From: Sphaerisporangium fuscum
GTDB lineage: Bacteria > Actinomycetota > Actinomycetes > Streptosporangiales > Streptosporangiaceae
Length of the DNA stretch: 49,417 nucleotides
Direction of reading: 5' to 3'
NCBI RefSeq assembly: GCF_018531465.1
Contig: NZ_JAHDTF010000051.1
Span: 1 to 49,417, forward strand
Part shown: positions 32,204-40,963 of the stretch, one piece after another
Layout of the letters: every line of letters starts with the position of its first letter
Position numbering within the stretch: the stretch's first letter is position 1
Made by a program: the position numbers and the translations under genes
The notes under the pieces: generated by a model
What the model was told of the DNA's origin: nothing
Seen by the model: only the letters and a program-made list of their open reading frames with translations
Database searches by the model: none

Positions 32204-33682
32204 TCAGCGGGCGGAGAAGGACGCCAGGGCCAGGCGCCCGCGCGGAGCCGGGGACTCCTCCGCCGCGTCGTCGGCGAGGGGGAGCCGCAGCGAGAACCTC
32301 GCGCCGCCCCACTCCGAGCTGCCCACCCCGATGGTGCCGCGGTGGGCGTGGGCGATGTCGCGGACGATGGCGAGGCCGAGGCCCGTGCCTCCCCGGTCCC
32401 GGCAGCGGGAGGCGTCCAGCCGGGTGAAGCGCTCGAAGATGCGCTCCCTGTCGGCCTCGGCGATCCCGTCGCCGTCGTCCGACACGATCAGCTCCGCCGC
32501 GTCCCCGTCGCGGCGCACCTCCACCAGCACCGTGCTCTTGGCGTGCCGCTGGGCGTTGTCCAGCAGGTTGGTCAGGACCCGGGTGATCTGCGTCTCCACG
32601 GCGTTCACGACCACCCCCGGGGCCAGGTGCAGCCGTACGGGCAGGCGGTCGATCCGCCGGGAGACCTCCGCGCGGGCCGCCTCGGCGAGGTCGACCTTCT
32701 TCAGCTTGGTGGGCGCGCCGCCGTCGAGCCGGGCGAGGAGGAGCAGGTCGGTGATGATGTTCTGGAGCCGGTCGACGTCGGCGAGCGTCCTGTCGAGAAG
32801 GACGTCCTGGTCGATCTCCTCCGGATACATGCGGGCCTCTTCCAGCTTCGCGCGCAGCCCCGCGATCGGGGTGCGCAGCTCGTGGGAGGCGTCGGAGGCG
32901 AACTGCCGCTGCTGCGCGAGCACCCGCTCCATCCGCTCCTTGGCGTTCTCCAGGCGTTCGAGCGTGCTGTTCACCGTGCGGGCCAGCCGGGCGACCTCGT
33001 CGTCGCCCGGCGGCTCGGGGACGCGGCTGCTGAGGTCGTTGACGTTGGTCGCGGCGAGTTCGGCGCGGATGGCGTCCACCGGGCGCAGAGTGCGGCCCGT
33101 GACCTGCCACGCCGCCCAGACGGCCAGGGAGACCAGGACCACCACCTGGACCGCGAAGAGCGCGTCGAACGCACTCGGGGAGATCGTCCGCGGCGCCTGC
33201 CCGCCCGCGTAGACGATGTCGGAGTCCGGCGAGGAGCTCACCCGGTAGGCCGCGATCCGCAGGCAGCCGAGGCCCAGGATGGAGCAGTTCTGCACGTCCT
33301 GCTGCCGATCCTTGGCCGACGGCACCACCGTGGCGAGCGGCGCCAGGCCCTCGGCCTTGAAGGAGGACGCCACGACCCGGCGGTCGGGGCCCACGATCTG
33401 GACCAGGTCGACACCGGGGACGCTGCTGGTCAGCAGCGGGCTCTCCAGCCGCCCGGCCCGCGCCTCGGCCGCGACGAGGGCGGCCGCGTGCCGTGCGTCC
33501 ATCCAGCCGGCGTTGGTCAGTTGCTGACGTGCGAGCATCCCGGCGAGCACGCCCGAGGGGACGAGCAGCAGCACCGCCAGCAGGGCGACCAGGGCGGTGA
33601 CCCGCCCGCGGATCGACCGGGGACGGAGCAGCGCGACGGCACGCCTCAGCAGCGGGGGAGGGGTCGGGAGTCTGTTGCGCAC
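32204..33682 (-). CDS. Two-component sensor histidine kinase (paralogue A)
   Basis: A 492-aa membrane histidine kinase. A first span (about 22-45, VTALVALLAVLLLVPSGVLA), an outer sensor domain of about 120 residues with two cysteines (NCSILGLGCLRI), a second span (about 165-185) and a HAMP domain (GRTLRPVDAIRAELAATNV) precede the H-box SDASHELRTPIAGLRAKLEE (His near residue 266). The ATPase part has the N-box LTNLLDNAQRHA, DDGDGIAEADRERIFERFTR and the G-box GGTGLGLAIVRDI. GTG at 33682 follows AGGAGG. No response regulator is adjacent. It shares most of its sequence with the next kinase upstream. Confidence 0.9.
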   Translation of the reverse strand: MRNRLPTPPPLLRRAVALLRPRSIRGRVTALVALLAVLLLVPSGVLAGMLARQQLTNAGWMDARHAAALVAAEARAGRLESPLLTSSVPGVDLVQIVGPDRRVVASSFKAEGLAPLATVVPSAKDRQQDVQNCSILGLGCLRIAAYRVSSSPDSDIVYAGGQAPRTISPSAFDALFAVQVVVLVSLAVWAAWQVTGRTLRPVDAIRAELAATNVNDLSSRVPEPPGDDEVARLARTVNSTLERLENAKERMERVLAQQRQFASDASHELRTPIAGLRAKLEEARMYPEEIDQDVLLDRTLADVDRLQNIITDLLLLARLDGGAPTKLKKVDLAEAARAEVSRRIDRLPVRLHLAPGVVVNAVETQITRVLTNLLDNAQRHAKSTVLVEVRRDGDAAELIVSDDGDGIAEADRERIFERFTRLDASRCRDRGGTGLGLAIVRDIAHAHRGTIGVGSSEWGGARFSLRLPLADDAAEESPAPRGRLALASFSAR

Positions 33683-33967
33683 GCGGGGTCCTCCTGGTGG
33701 CGTGATCATTCGCGGGCTGATCACAAGGGCTTCGGGCCGGGAGCGGAGCCACGCGGTGTGGTGGACGGCCGGTGCGGTCACCCGCGGGTGGACCGGTACC
33801 TCCACCGGAACCGGGAGCTCGGAGCGTCCCTCACCCATGGCGGCGGCGTCCGTCCGGGCACGAGTGCCCGGCGGAGCCGGAGGGGAGGTACGGCGCGCGG
33901 CCGGACGTGCTCCTGCCGCCGTCGGCAATGGGATCCATGACCTGTGGCGGACTTCTACTACGCAGCG

Positions 33968-33997
33968 AACATACCAAACGACCCCAAAAGGGTGCAA
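33968..33997 (-). promoter_or_regulatory. Promoter of sensor kinase A, with about 280-base leader
   Basis: On the minus strand TTGCAC (33997-33992) and TATGTT (33973-33968) are spaced by 18 bases in an AT-rich island of the 369-base gap (33683-34051) between the two kinase genes. Transcription would start near 33961, leaving a leader of about 280 bases. The rest of the gap shows no gene. Confidence 0.55.
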
Positions 33998-34051
33998 ATC
34001 AGACAAAACAGTAGTGGGGTCAGGTAACGGAGAGGTCAAGAGCGGGAAGCG

Positions 34052-35467
34052 TCAGGGAGACGATGGGGCCAACGGAAGGCGCACGACGAAGCGCGCGCCG
34101 CCGCAGGGCGAGCCGTTCGCCTCGATCGTCCCCCCGTGCGCGAGGACGATGTCCCTGGCGATGGCCAGCCCGAGGCCCGTCCCTCCCCGGTCGCGGCTGC
34201 GGGCCGAGTCCAGCCGGGTGAAGCGCTCGAAGACGCGTTCCCGGTCGGCCGGGGCGATGCCGTCACCGTCGTCGTCCACGACCAGCTCGGCCTCGCGCCC
34301 GTTGCGGCGCACCTCGACGAGCACCTTCTGCCGCGCGTGCCGCTCGGCGTTGTCCAGCAGGTTGGTCACCACCCGGTTCATCTGGGTGTGGATCGCGTAG
34401 ACCGTCACGCCGGAGGCCAGCCGGAGCCGGATCCTGTCCGGGTCGGGACGCTGGGCGACCTCCGCCCGGACGATCGCGGCCAGGTCGTCCTTCTGCCCGG
34501 GCTGCGGGGCGATCCCCCGGACCCGCTCCAGGAGGAGCAGGTCGGTGATGATCGCCTGCAGCCGGTCGACGTCCCGCAGGGTGTGGTCGAGGAGCTCCTT
34601 CAGGTCGGTCTGGTCGGGATGCAACTGGGCCTCCTCCAGCTGCGCGCGCAGCCCCGCGACGGGTGTGCGCAGCTCGTGGGAGGCGTCGGCGGCGAACTGC
34701 CGCTGCTGGTCCAGCGCCCGCTCCATCGCGTCCTTGGCGTGCTCCAGCCGGGCCAGCGTGGCGTTGATGGTGCGGGCGAGACCGGCGATCTCGTCGTCGC
34801 CCGGCGGTTCGGGAACCCGGCTGCCCAGCTCGTTGACGTTGATCGCGGCCAGCTCCGAGCGGATCGCCTCGACGGGCCGCAGTGTGCGCCCGGTGATCCG
34901 CCAGGTCGCCGCGACCGCGAGCAGGATCAGCACGACGCCCTGGGCGGCGAAGATGGAGTCGAGGAGGCCGGTGGCGCTCTGCCTGGGGGCGCGGGTGCCG
35001 GCGTAGACCACGGGCGAGTCCGGCGTCGTGTCGACGCGAAGGGCGGAGATGTGGACGCAGCCGAGCCGTGGCTGGGCGCAGGTCTGCACGTCCTCCTGGG
35101 GATCCTGCGGTGAGGGCCGCGCCGTGCTCAGCGCCGGCAGGCCTCTCACGGCCTCGGACGAGGCGATCACGTGGCCGTCGTGCGCCACGACCTGGATCAG
35201 GTCGATCCCCGGGGTGCCCGGCTTGACCGGGTCGCCCAGGTGACCGAGGCGATAGGCGGCGGCGACCTTGGTCGCCTCCCCCCGGGCCTCGAGCCAGGTG
35301 GAGTTGGTCACGCTCTGGTGCGCGACCATGCTGGCCACCACACCGGTGGGCACCAGGAGCAGCATCGCGAGGAGGGTGACCAGGGCGGTCACCTGTCCGC
35401 GGATGGATCGCGGGTGCATCCGCTCAAGTGGGCGGCGCCAGCTCGAGATTCGTTCCTCCTTGAACAT
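34052..35467 (-). CDS. Two-component sensor histidine kinase (paralogue B)
   Basis: A 471-aa histidine kinase with the same build as its neighbour: first span at about 25-47, sensor domain with a CAQPRLGCVHIS cysteine pair, second span, HAMP (GRTLRPVEAIRSELAAINV), H-box ADASHELRTPVAGLRAQLEE, N-box VTNLLDNAERHA, DDDGDGIAPADRERVFERFTR and GGTGLGLAIARDI. The ATG at 35467 has GGGAAG seven bases before it; another strong site, AAGGAGGA, lies inside the frame at residues 4-6 but leads to no good start codon. The two kinases are products of a tandem duplication that have diverged mostly in the sensor part. No response regulator is near. Confidence 0.9.
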   Translation of the reverse strand: MFKEERISSWRRPLERMHPRSIRGQVTALVTLLAMLLLVPTGVVASMVAHQSVTNSTWLEARGEATKVAAAYRLGHLGDPVKPGTPGIDLIQVVAHDGHVIASSEAVRGLPALSTARPSPQDPQEDVQTCAQPRLGCVHISALRVDTTPDSPVVYAGTRAPRQSATGLLDSIFAAQGVVLILLAVAATWRITGRTLRPVEAIRSELAAINVNELGSRVPEPPGDDEIAGLARTINATLARLEHAKDAMERALDQQRQFAADASHELRTPVAGLRAQLEEAQLHPDQTDLKELLDHTLRDVDRLQAIITDLLLLERVRGIAPQPGQKDDLAAIVRAEVAQRPDPDRIRLRLASGVTVYAIHTQMNRVVTNLLDNAERHARQKVLVEVRRNGREAELVVDDDGDGIAPADRERVFERFTRLDSARSRDRGGTGLGLAIARDIVLAHGGTIEANGSPCGGARFVVRLPLAPSSP

Positions 35468-35582
35468 CACTCATCTTCCCGGGCGCGACGTGAGCGGGGC
35501 GCGATGAAACGACGGTTGCGTCGCCGCGCGGGCTCGCGGCGGATCGTGCCGCGAGTGAAGCCAGGCGTGTTGCCTGCAAGCG

Positions 35583-35612
35583 AAGCTATCCCCCTGAGCT
35601 GGGACAATTCAA
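35583..35612 (-). promoter_or_regulatory. Promoter of sensor kinase B
   Basis: On the minus strand TTGAAT (35612-35607) and TAGCTT (35588-35583) have an 18-base spacer, placing the start near 35576 and giving a leader of about 110 bases. The rest of the 294-base gap (35468-35761) shows no gene. Confidence 0.5.
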
Positions 35613-35761
35613 GATCATCAGGAAGGTCTTTGGGCAAAGCTAACCGGATGCAGACGTCCGCCGTGAGTGGCGGGGCGTTCGCGTGGGTATGGCGGGACAT
35701 CCGCTTCCATTACGCCCCGCGCTGGGTGGACCTGCGTCCCCGCGGCGGCGCGCGTGGGCCG

Positions 35762-36781
35762 TCAGAGCGGGTTCGCCCGGGTGGACTCGCGCAGGACGAG
35801 CCGGCAGGGGACGGTCAGTACGCCCCGGGCCGGGGGAGCGCCGCCGATGGCGGCCAGCAGGTGCTCGGCGGCGACCCGCCCGATCTCGCCGAGGTTCATG
35901 TCGACCGTGGTCAGCGGCGGCCTGCACCCGCGCGCCATCGGTTCCCAGTTGTCGAACCCCACCAGCGCCACGTCGTCGGGGATCACCTTGCCGCGCTCCC
36001 GGAGCGTCTCGGCGACCCCCCGCGCGATCTGGTCGCTGCCGCAGAAGACCGCCTCGACGTCTGGGTGGGCGCGGAGAAGGATGTCGGCCCCCTGGCGGCC
36101 CCACTCCTCGGTCCACTCGCCGAACAGCGGCTCGCCGGTCGTGCGCAGCCCCGCCTCGGCCAGCGCGTCGGTCAGGCCGCGCGCCCGCCGCCGGGCCGCC
36201 TCGAAGCGCTGGGGGCCCGTCACATGCCCTATGCGGGAGCGCCCGGTGGCGAGCAGGTGCCGCGCCGCCAGCGCACCGCCTCCCACGTCGTCGGGGATGA
36301 CGGAGAAGTCGGACTCGTCGGTCGACTGGGTCATGGCGTAGACCACGGGGACCGGCAGGCCGGTGCCGATGCTCTGCCTCGGCTCGGTGCGTCGGCCGGT
36401 GACGATGATGCCCTCGACCCGGCGCGCGAGCAGCCGCTCGATGTAGTGCCGCTCGCGGATCGGGTCGTCGCGGGTGTCGCACATGAAGACGGAGATCTGG
36501 CCGGCCCCCAGCGCGTCCTCGGCGCCGAGCATCACCGGGATGCTGAACCGGCCGAAGCTGTCGCAGGTCACCAGCCCGACCGTGTACGTGCGCCCCGCCA
36601 GCAGGCCCTGCGCCAGGGTGTTGGGCCGGAACCCCAGCCGTTCCGCCGCCGCCGTCACCCGCGCCCTGGTCTCATCGCGCAGCTTGCCCCGGCCGTTCAG
36701 CGCCTTGGAGGCGGTGCCGATGGAGACGCCGGCGGCCGCGGCCACCTCGCGGATCGTGACGGCTCGCGACGGATCAGACAA
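35762..36781 (-). CDS. LacI family transcriptional regulator
   Basis: A 339-aa LacI-type repressor. The N-terminal HTH reads VTIREVAAAAGVSIGTASKAL with the hinge RVTAAAERLGFRPNTLAQGL; the rest is a periplasmic-binding-like sugar sensor (YTVGLVTCDSFGRFSIPVML; EGIIVTGRR; AVFCGSDQIARGV; VALVGFDNWEPMARGCRPPL). The start at 36781 fits the HTH. It is divergent from the GH127 operon and almost certainly controls it, with an arabinose-type sugar as the likely inducer. AAAGCTTT (36780-36787) straddles its own start and could be part of an operator. Confidence 0.93.
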   Translation of the reverse strand: MSDPSRAVTIREVAAAAGVSIGTASKALNGRGKLRDETRARVTAAAERLGFRPNTLAQGLLAGRTYTVGLVTCDSFGRFSIPVMLGAEDALGAGQISVFMCDTRDDPIRERHYIERLLARRVEGIIVTGRRTEPRQSIGTGLPVPVVYAMTQSTDESDFSVIPDDVGGGALAARHLLATGRSRIGHVTGPQRFEAARRRARGLTDALAEAGLRTTGEPLFGEWTEEWGRQGADILLRAHPDVEAVFCGSDQIARGVAETLRERGKVIPDDVALVGFDNWEPMARGCRPPLTTVDMNLGEIGRVAAEHLLAAIGGAPPARGVLTVPCRLVLRESTRANPL

Positions 36782-36865
36782 AGCTTTTCCCTCCCTGTGG
36801 CCCGGTGAGCCTCGCAGGCCGTCGCTCCGGCGCTGCGCCCCTTTCCGATGCTAGCCCCTCACCCC

Positions 36866-36894
36866 TTGACGCTGATCGCGGTGCGATCTAGCTT
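36866..36894 (+). promoter_or_regulatory. Strong promoter of the GH127 operon
   Basis: TTGACG (36866-36871) and TAGCTT (36889-36894) are separated by exactly 17 bases, close to the main sigma-factor consensus. Just downstream, an AT-rich stretch (36901-36930) flanked by CGAGG and CCTCG contains GGAAAACCTATTCC, a plausible LacI operator over the start site. Confidence 0.65.
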
Positions 36895-36938
36895 CGAGCG
36901 AGGAAAACCTATTCCTTATTTGCCTCGAGGGTGGCCCC

Positions 36939-38843
36939 ATGACGGAATCCCCGCAGGTCGTCGGCCCCGCAGTCCCCACAGAGAAGTCCAAGGCCGTCCG
37001 GCGCCCGCTCGGCGTCCCCGACGTCGAGATCACCGGCGGGCCGCTCGGCCGCTGGCAGCGGATCAACCGGGAGGCCAGCCTCCCCCTCGCGTTCGCCCAG
37101 ATGGAACGGTCGGGCAGCGTGCCCAACCTGCGGATCGCCGCGGGCGAGGCCGAAGGCGTCTTCCAGGGGTACCGCTTCCAGGACTCCGACCTGTACAAGA
37201 CCCTGGAGGCCGTCGCCTGGGAGCACGCCCGCCGCCCGGCCGGCGAGTACCTCGGCTACATCCGCGACCACGCCGGGCTGCTCGCCCGCGCCCAGCGCCC
37301 GGACGGCTACCTCAACTCGCACTACCAGGTCGTCAAGCCGGACAGGATCTACACCGAGCTGGAGTACAGCCACGAGATGTACTGCGCCGGCCACCTGTTC
37401 CAGGCCGCGGTGGCGGGCGCCCGCGCCGGCGGTGACCCCGAACTGCTCGCCGTCGCGCGCCGGTTCGCCGACCACCTGGCCGAGGTGTTCCTCGACGGCG
37501 GCGACGACGGCATCGACGGGCACGCCGAGGTGGAGACCGCGCTGGTCGAGCTCCACCGCCTGACCGGGGGGCGGCCCTACCTCGACCTGGCGAAGAAGCT
37601 GATCGACAACCGCGGCAAGGGCCTGATCCGCGACAGCGGCATGGGCCCCCTCTACGCCCAGGACCACCTGCCCGTCAGGGACGCCGCCACCCCCGTCGGG
37701 CACGCCGTGCGCCAGCTGTACCTCGAGGCCGGGATCGTCGACGTCTACCTCGAGACCGGCGACGAGTCGCTGCTGGAGTGCTCGGTACGCCGCTGGGAGG
37801 ACATGGTCGCCACCAAGATGTACCTCACGGGCGGCCTCGGCTCCCGGCACGACGGCGAGGCGTTCGGCGAACGGTACGAGCTGCCGCCCGACCGCGCCTA
37901 CAACGAGAGCTGCGCGGCGATCGCGAGCATCCACTGGAACTGGCGGCTGCTGCTGGCCACCGGAGAGGCGCGCTACGCCGACCTGATCGAGCGCACGCTC
38001 TACAACGCCTTCGCCGCCTCGACCTCCGCCGACGGGACCCGCTTCTTCTACGTCAACCCCCTCCAGCGCAGGGACGACCACGCCGAGGACGCCTGCTTCG
38101 AGCGGCGCCGCGAGTGGTTCGCCTGCGCCTGCTGCCCGCCCAACATCATGCGGACCGTCGCCTCCCTCGGCCACTACGTCGCCACCGCCGGCGAGCGCCG
38201 CCTCGACGTCCACCAGTACGCTCCCGGCACGATCAGGTCGGGCGAGCTGGACCTCGCCGTCGCCACCGGCTTCCCCTGGGACGGGAAGGTCGCCCTCAGC
38301 GTCGAGCGGGCGCCGGAGGGCCCGTGGGCGCTGGCGCTGCGCGTCCCCGCCTGGAGCGCCGCCACGACGGTGACCGTCGGGGGCGAGCGGGCGCCCGCGG
38401 TCCCCGGGGAGAACGGCTACCTCGTCCTGGAGCGGGTCTGGCGGCAGGGCGACACCGTCGTGCTCGACCTCGACATGACCCCCCGCGTCGTCCACCCCCA
38501 TCCCAGGATCGACGCCGTGCGGGGCTGCGCCGCCGTCGAGCGCGGCCCCCTCGTCTACTGCTTCGAGCAGGCCGACCAGACCGCCGACCTGGACGACCTG
38601 CTGCTCGACCCGGCGGCCGGACCCCGGGTGCTTCCCCTGGAGGACCTCGAGGGCGTCGGCCCGACCGTCCTGATCGAGGCCGGAGCCCTGGCCGTCCGGC
38701 GGCCCCGGGACGGCATGCCGTACACCACGACCCCCACGGCCGGATCCGCGACCGGCACCCGCGTCACCGCCACGGCGATCCCGTACTTCCAGTGGGACAA
38801 CCGTGAGGGCGGGGCCATGCGGGTCTGGCTCCCCCTGGCGTGA
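36939..38843 (+). CDS. Glycoside hydrolase family 127 (beta-L-arabinofuranosidase)
   Basis: A 634-aa GH127 enzyme without signal peptide, so it works inside the cell on imported oligosaccharide. In the studied enzyme HypBA1 of Bifidobacterium longum a cysteine is the nucleophile and zinc is held by Glu338, Cys340, Cys417 and Cys418. Here Glu323 and Cys325 (YNESCAAI) and Cys398-Cys399 (CACCPPN) keep that pattern, with Glu307 at the distance of the acid/base Glu322. The (alpha/alpha)6 barrel fills the first 430 residues, and beta domains follow (VALSVERAPEGPWALALRVP). ATG at 36939. First gene of the operon; the stop is 13 bases before the transporter gene. It should release beta-L-arabinofuranose. 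Confidence 0.92.
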   Translation: MTESPQVVGPAVPTEKSKAVRRPLGVPDVEITGGPLGRWQRINREASLPLAFAQMERSGSVPNLRIAAGEAEGVFQGYRFQDSDLYKTLEAVAWEHARRPAGEYLGYIRDHAGLLARAQRPDGYLNSHYQVVKPDRIYTELEYSHEMYCAGHLFQAAVAGARAGGDPELLAVARRFADHLAEVFLDGGDDGIDGHAEVETALVELHRLTGGRPYLDLAKKLIDNRGKGLIRDSGMGPLYAQDHLPVRDAATPVGHAVRQLYLEAGIVDVYLETGDESLLECSVRRWEDMVATKMYLTGGLGSRHDGEAFGERYELPPDRAYNESCAAIASIHWNWRLLLATGEARYADLIERTLYNAFAASTSADGTRFFYVNPLQRRDDHAEDACFERRREWFACACCPPNIMRTVASLGHYVATAGERRLDVHQYAPGTIRSGELDLAVATGFPWDGKVALSVERAPEGPWALALRVPAWSAATTVTVGGERAPAVPGENGYLVLERVWRQGDTVVLDLDMTPRVVHPHPRIDAVRGCAAVERGPLVYCFEQADQTADLDDLLLDPAAGPRVLPLEDLEGVGPTVLIEAGALAVRRPRDGMPYTTTPTAGSATGTRVTATAIPYFQWDNREGGAMRVWLPLA

Positions 38844-38856
38844 AGGACGGAGCGCG

Positions 38857-40953
38857 ATGAACGGTGCACCACTCGGACGGCGCGCCCTGATCTGCATGGG
38901 CGGGCTGGCCGCCCTCGGAGCGGCCGCGGCGGCCTGCGGCGGCTCCGGCGCGGAGACGGGCACGCGGCTGCAGTTCATGTACTGGGGCTCGACGTTCGAG
39001 CGGCAGGCCGTGGAGAGGATGCTCAAGTCCTTCGAGGCCGGGCACCGCGGGGTCCAGGTCCGCCCGCTCTACACCCCCGACGAGTACGACGCGAAGCTCA
39101 ACACGCTCGTCGCCGGAGGCCGGACGCCGGACGTCGGCTACGTGCCCATGACGATGTCGTTCCGCCTGGCCGAACAGGGCAGGCTGGTCGACCTCTTCCC
39201 GTACCTGAAGAAGTATCCGCAGCTGGCGGGCTATCTCCCGGACGCCTACCTGTGGTACGGCAGGGACCGCCTGCACGGGGTGGCGACGGCCAACGAGGTG
39301 ATGCTGCTCTGGTACAGCAGGCCGGCGGCCGCCGAGGCCGGCGTGACCCCACCCGCCACGGCCGAGCAGGCGTGGACCTGGGACCGGCTGGTCGAGAACG
39401 CCTACAAGCTCACCGTCGACCAGAACGGCAGGCATCCCGACGAGTCCGGCTTCGACCCCAAGAGGGTCAGGCAGTTCGGGATCTCCTGCAGCTTCACCTA
39501 CGGCGCCGCCTGGTACGGCTTCCTGCGCGGCAACGGCGCGGACTTCGTCGACGAGAAGGGGACCCGGTGCCTGCTCGACACCCCCGAGGCGATCGAGGTC
39601 TTCCAGAACCTCCAGGACCTCGTCCACAAGCACCGCGTCGCCCCCGGGCCCGGGCAGCTCGCCGCCACCGGGCAGGACGTGCCCGGCACCGACATCCTGC
39701 TGAAGACCAAGCGGGTCGCCATGGTCGTCGACGGCCACTGGAGCCTGCTCGACATGAACGAGAGCAAGGTCGACTACGGCATCGCGGTGCTGCCGAAGTA
39801 CCAGGAGCCGTACACGACCACGCAGGTCGCGGGCGCCTCTTCCGTCTTCGCCGCCTCCGAGCACGTCGAGGAGGCGGTGGAGCTGCTCGCCTTCCACAAC
39901 GACCCCCGGTACGTGGACCTGTTCAAGCAGGGGCTGTGGATGCCGCAGGAGAAGAAGTACTACGAGGACCCGGCCGCCGTGGACTCCTGGACGAAGAACC
40001 CGCTCCACCCGCCGGAGTTCCGGACCGCCGTGGTCGACTACGCCCGCGACCACGGCGTCCCCGACCTGCGCAACCGGGTGCCCCACGGCGGCGTCGCCCC
40101 GGCGGCCCCGGCGCGGCCCCGCGGGCCCTGGCGCAAGGCGCTGGTCTACCTGGCCCTGACCGCGGGCGCCCTGCCCACCCTGCTGCCGTTCGTGTGGCTG
40201 GTGCGCAGCGCCCTGATGCGCGACGACCAGATGTTCCTCGCGCCCCCCGAATGGATCCCCCGGTCGTTCGCGTGGGACAACTTCAGCGGCGCGCTCACCG
40301 CCCAGCCGTTCGGCCTGTACTTCGCCAACACCGTGATCATCGCCGTGATCACGGTCATCGGCACCGTGCTCACCTGCTCGATCGCGGCGTTCAGCTTCTC
40401 GCGGCTGCGCTGGCGCGGCCGCGACGTGGTCTTCGCGCTCCTGCTGAGCGGCGTCATGCTGCCCTACGCGGTGACGATCATCCCGACGTTCGTCATGTGG
40501 CAGAAGCTCGGTGCCCTGGACACCTTCGTCCCGCTCACCGTCCCCGCGTGGTTCGCCGGCGCCGGCGGGGGAGTGTTCAACGTCTTCCTGCTCAGGCAGT
40601 TCTTCCTCACCATCCCCTTCGAGCTCGACGAGGCCGCCTACATCGACGGCGCGTCACCCTGGCGGGTGTACTGGACGATCGTCATGCCGCTGTCGAAACC
40701 GGCGATCATCGTGGTCACGATCTTCACGTTCATCGGCAGCTGGAACGACTTCCTCGGCCCGCTGCTCTACCTCCAGGACCAGGACAGATACACCCTGTCC
40801 CTCGGCCTGGCGTCCTTCCAGAGCGTCTTCATCACCCAGTGGGGCTACCTGATGGCGGCGTCGGCGGCCGTCATCGCCCCCATCGTCGCGCTGTTCTTCG
40901 TCCTCCAGCGCTACTTCATCGAGGGTGTCACCCTCACCGGTATCAAGAACTGA
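38857..40953 (+). CDS. Sugar-binding lipoprotein fused to MalG-type ABC permease (deletion fusion)
   Basis: A 698-aa chimaera. Residues 1-27 are a lipoprotein signal with paired Arg (GRRALICMGG) and lipobox ending in Cys27. Residues 28 to about 400 are a family 1 extracellular sugar-binding protein (LQFMYWGSTFERQAVERMLK; GVATANEVMLLWYSRP). Near residues 400-412 it passes straight into a CUT1 permease of the MalG type with six spans (from about 428) and the EAA loop DEAAYIDGASPWRVY (Glu592 to Gly599), ending in GVTLTGIKN. The binding protein lacks its last 30-60 residues, and the MalF-type permease that normally stands between the two is absent. The outside binding domain and the inside N-terminus of MalG are topologically at odds. 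It is either an in-frame deletion or a misassembly. No ATPase is encoded; actinomycetes often use a shared MsiK. Confidence 0.85.
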   Translation: MNGAPLGRRALICMGGLAALGAAAAACGGSGAETGTRLQFMYWGSTFERQAVERMLKSFEAGHRGVQVRPLYTPDEYDAKLNTLVAGGRTPDVGYVPMTMSFRLAEQGRLVDLFPYLKKYPQLAGYLPDAYLWYGRDRLHGVATANEVMLLWYSRPAAAEAGVTPPATAEQAWTWDRLVENAYKLTVDQNGRHPDESGFDPKRVRQFGISCSFTYGAAWYGFLRGNGADFVDEKGTRCLLDTPEAIEVFQNLQDLVHKHRVAPGPGQLAATGQDVPGTDILLKTKRVAMVVDGHWSLLDMNESKVDYGIAVLPKYQEPYTTTQVAGASSVFAASEHVEEAVELLAFHNDPRYVDLFKQGLWMPQEKKYYEDPAAVDSWTKNPLHPPEFRTAVVDYARDHGVPDLRNRVPHGGVAPAAPARPRGPWRKALVYLALTAGALPTLLPFVWLVRSALMRDDQMFLAPPEWIPRSFAWDNFSGALTAQPFGLYFANTVIIAVITVIGTVLTCSIAAFSFSRLRWRGRDVVFALLLSGVMLPYAVTIIPTFVMWQKLGALDTFVPLTVPAWFAGAGGGVFNVFLLRQFFLTIPFELDEAAYIDGASPWRVYWTIVMPLSKPAIIVVTIFTFIGSWNDFLGPLLYLQDQDRYTLSLGLASFQSVFITQWGYLMAASAAVIAPIVALFFVLQRYFIEGVTLTGIKN

Positions 40954-40963
40954 GGCCACAGCC

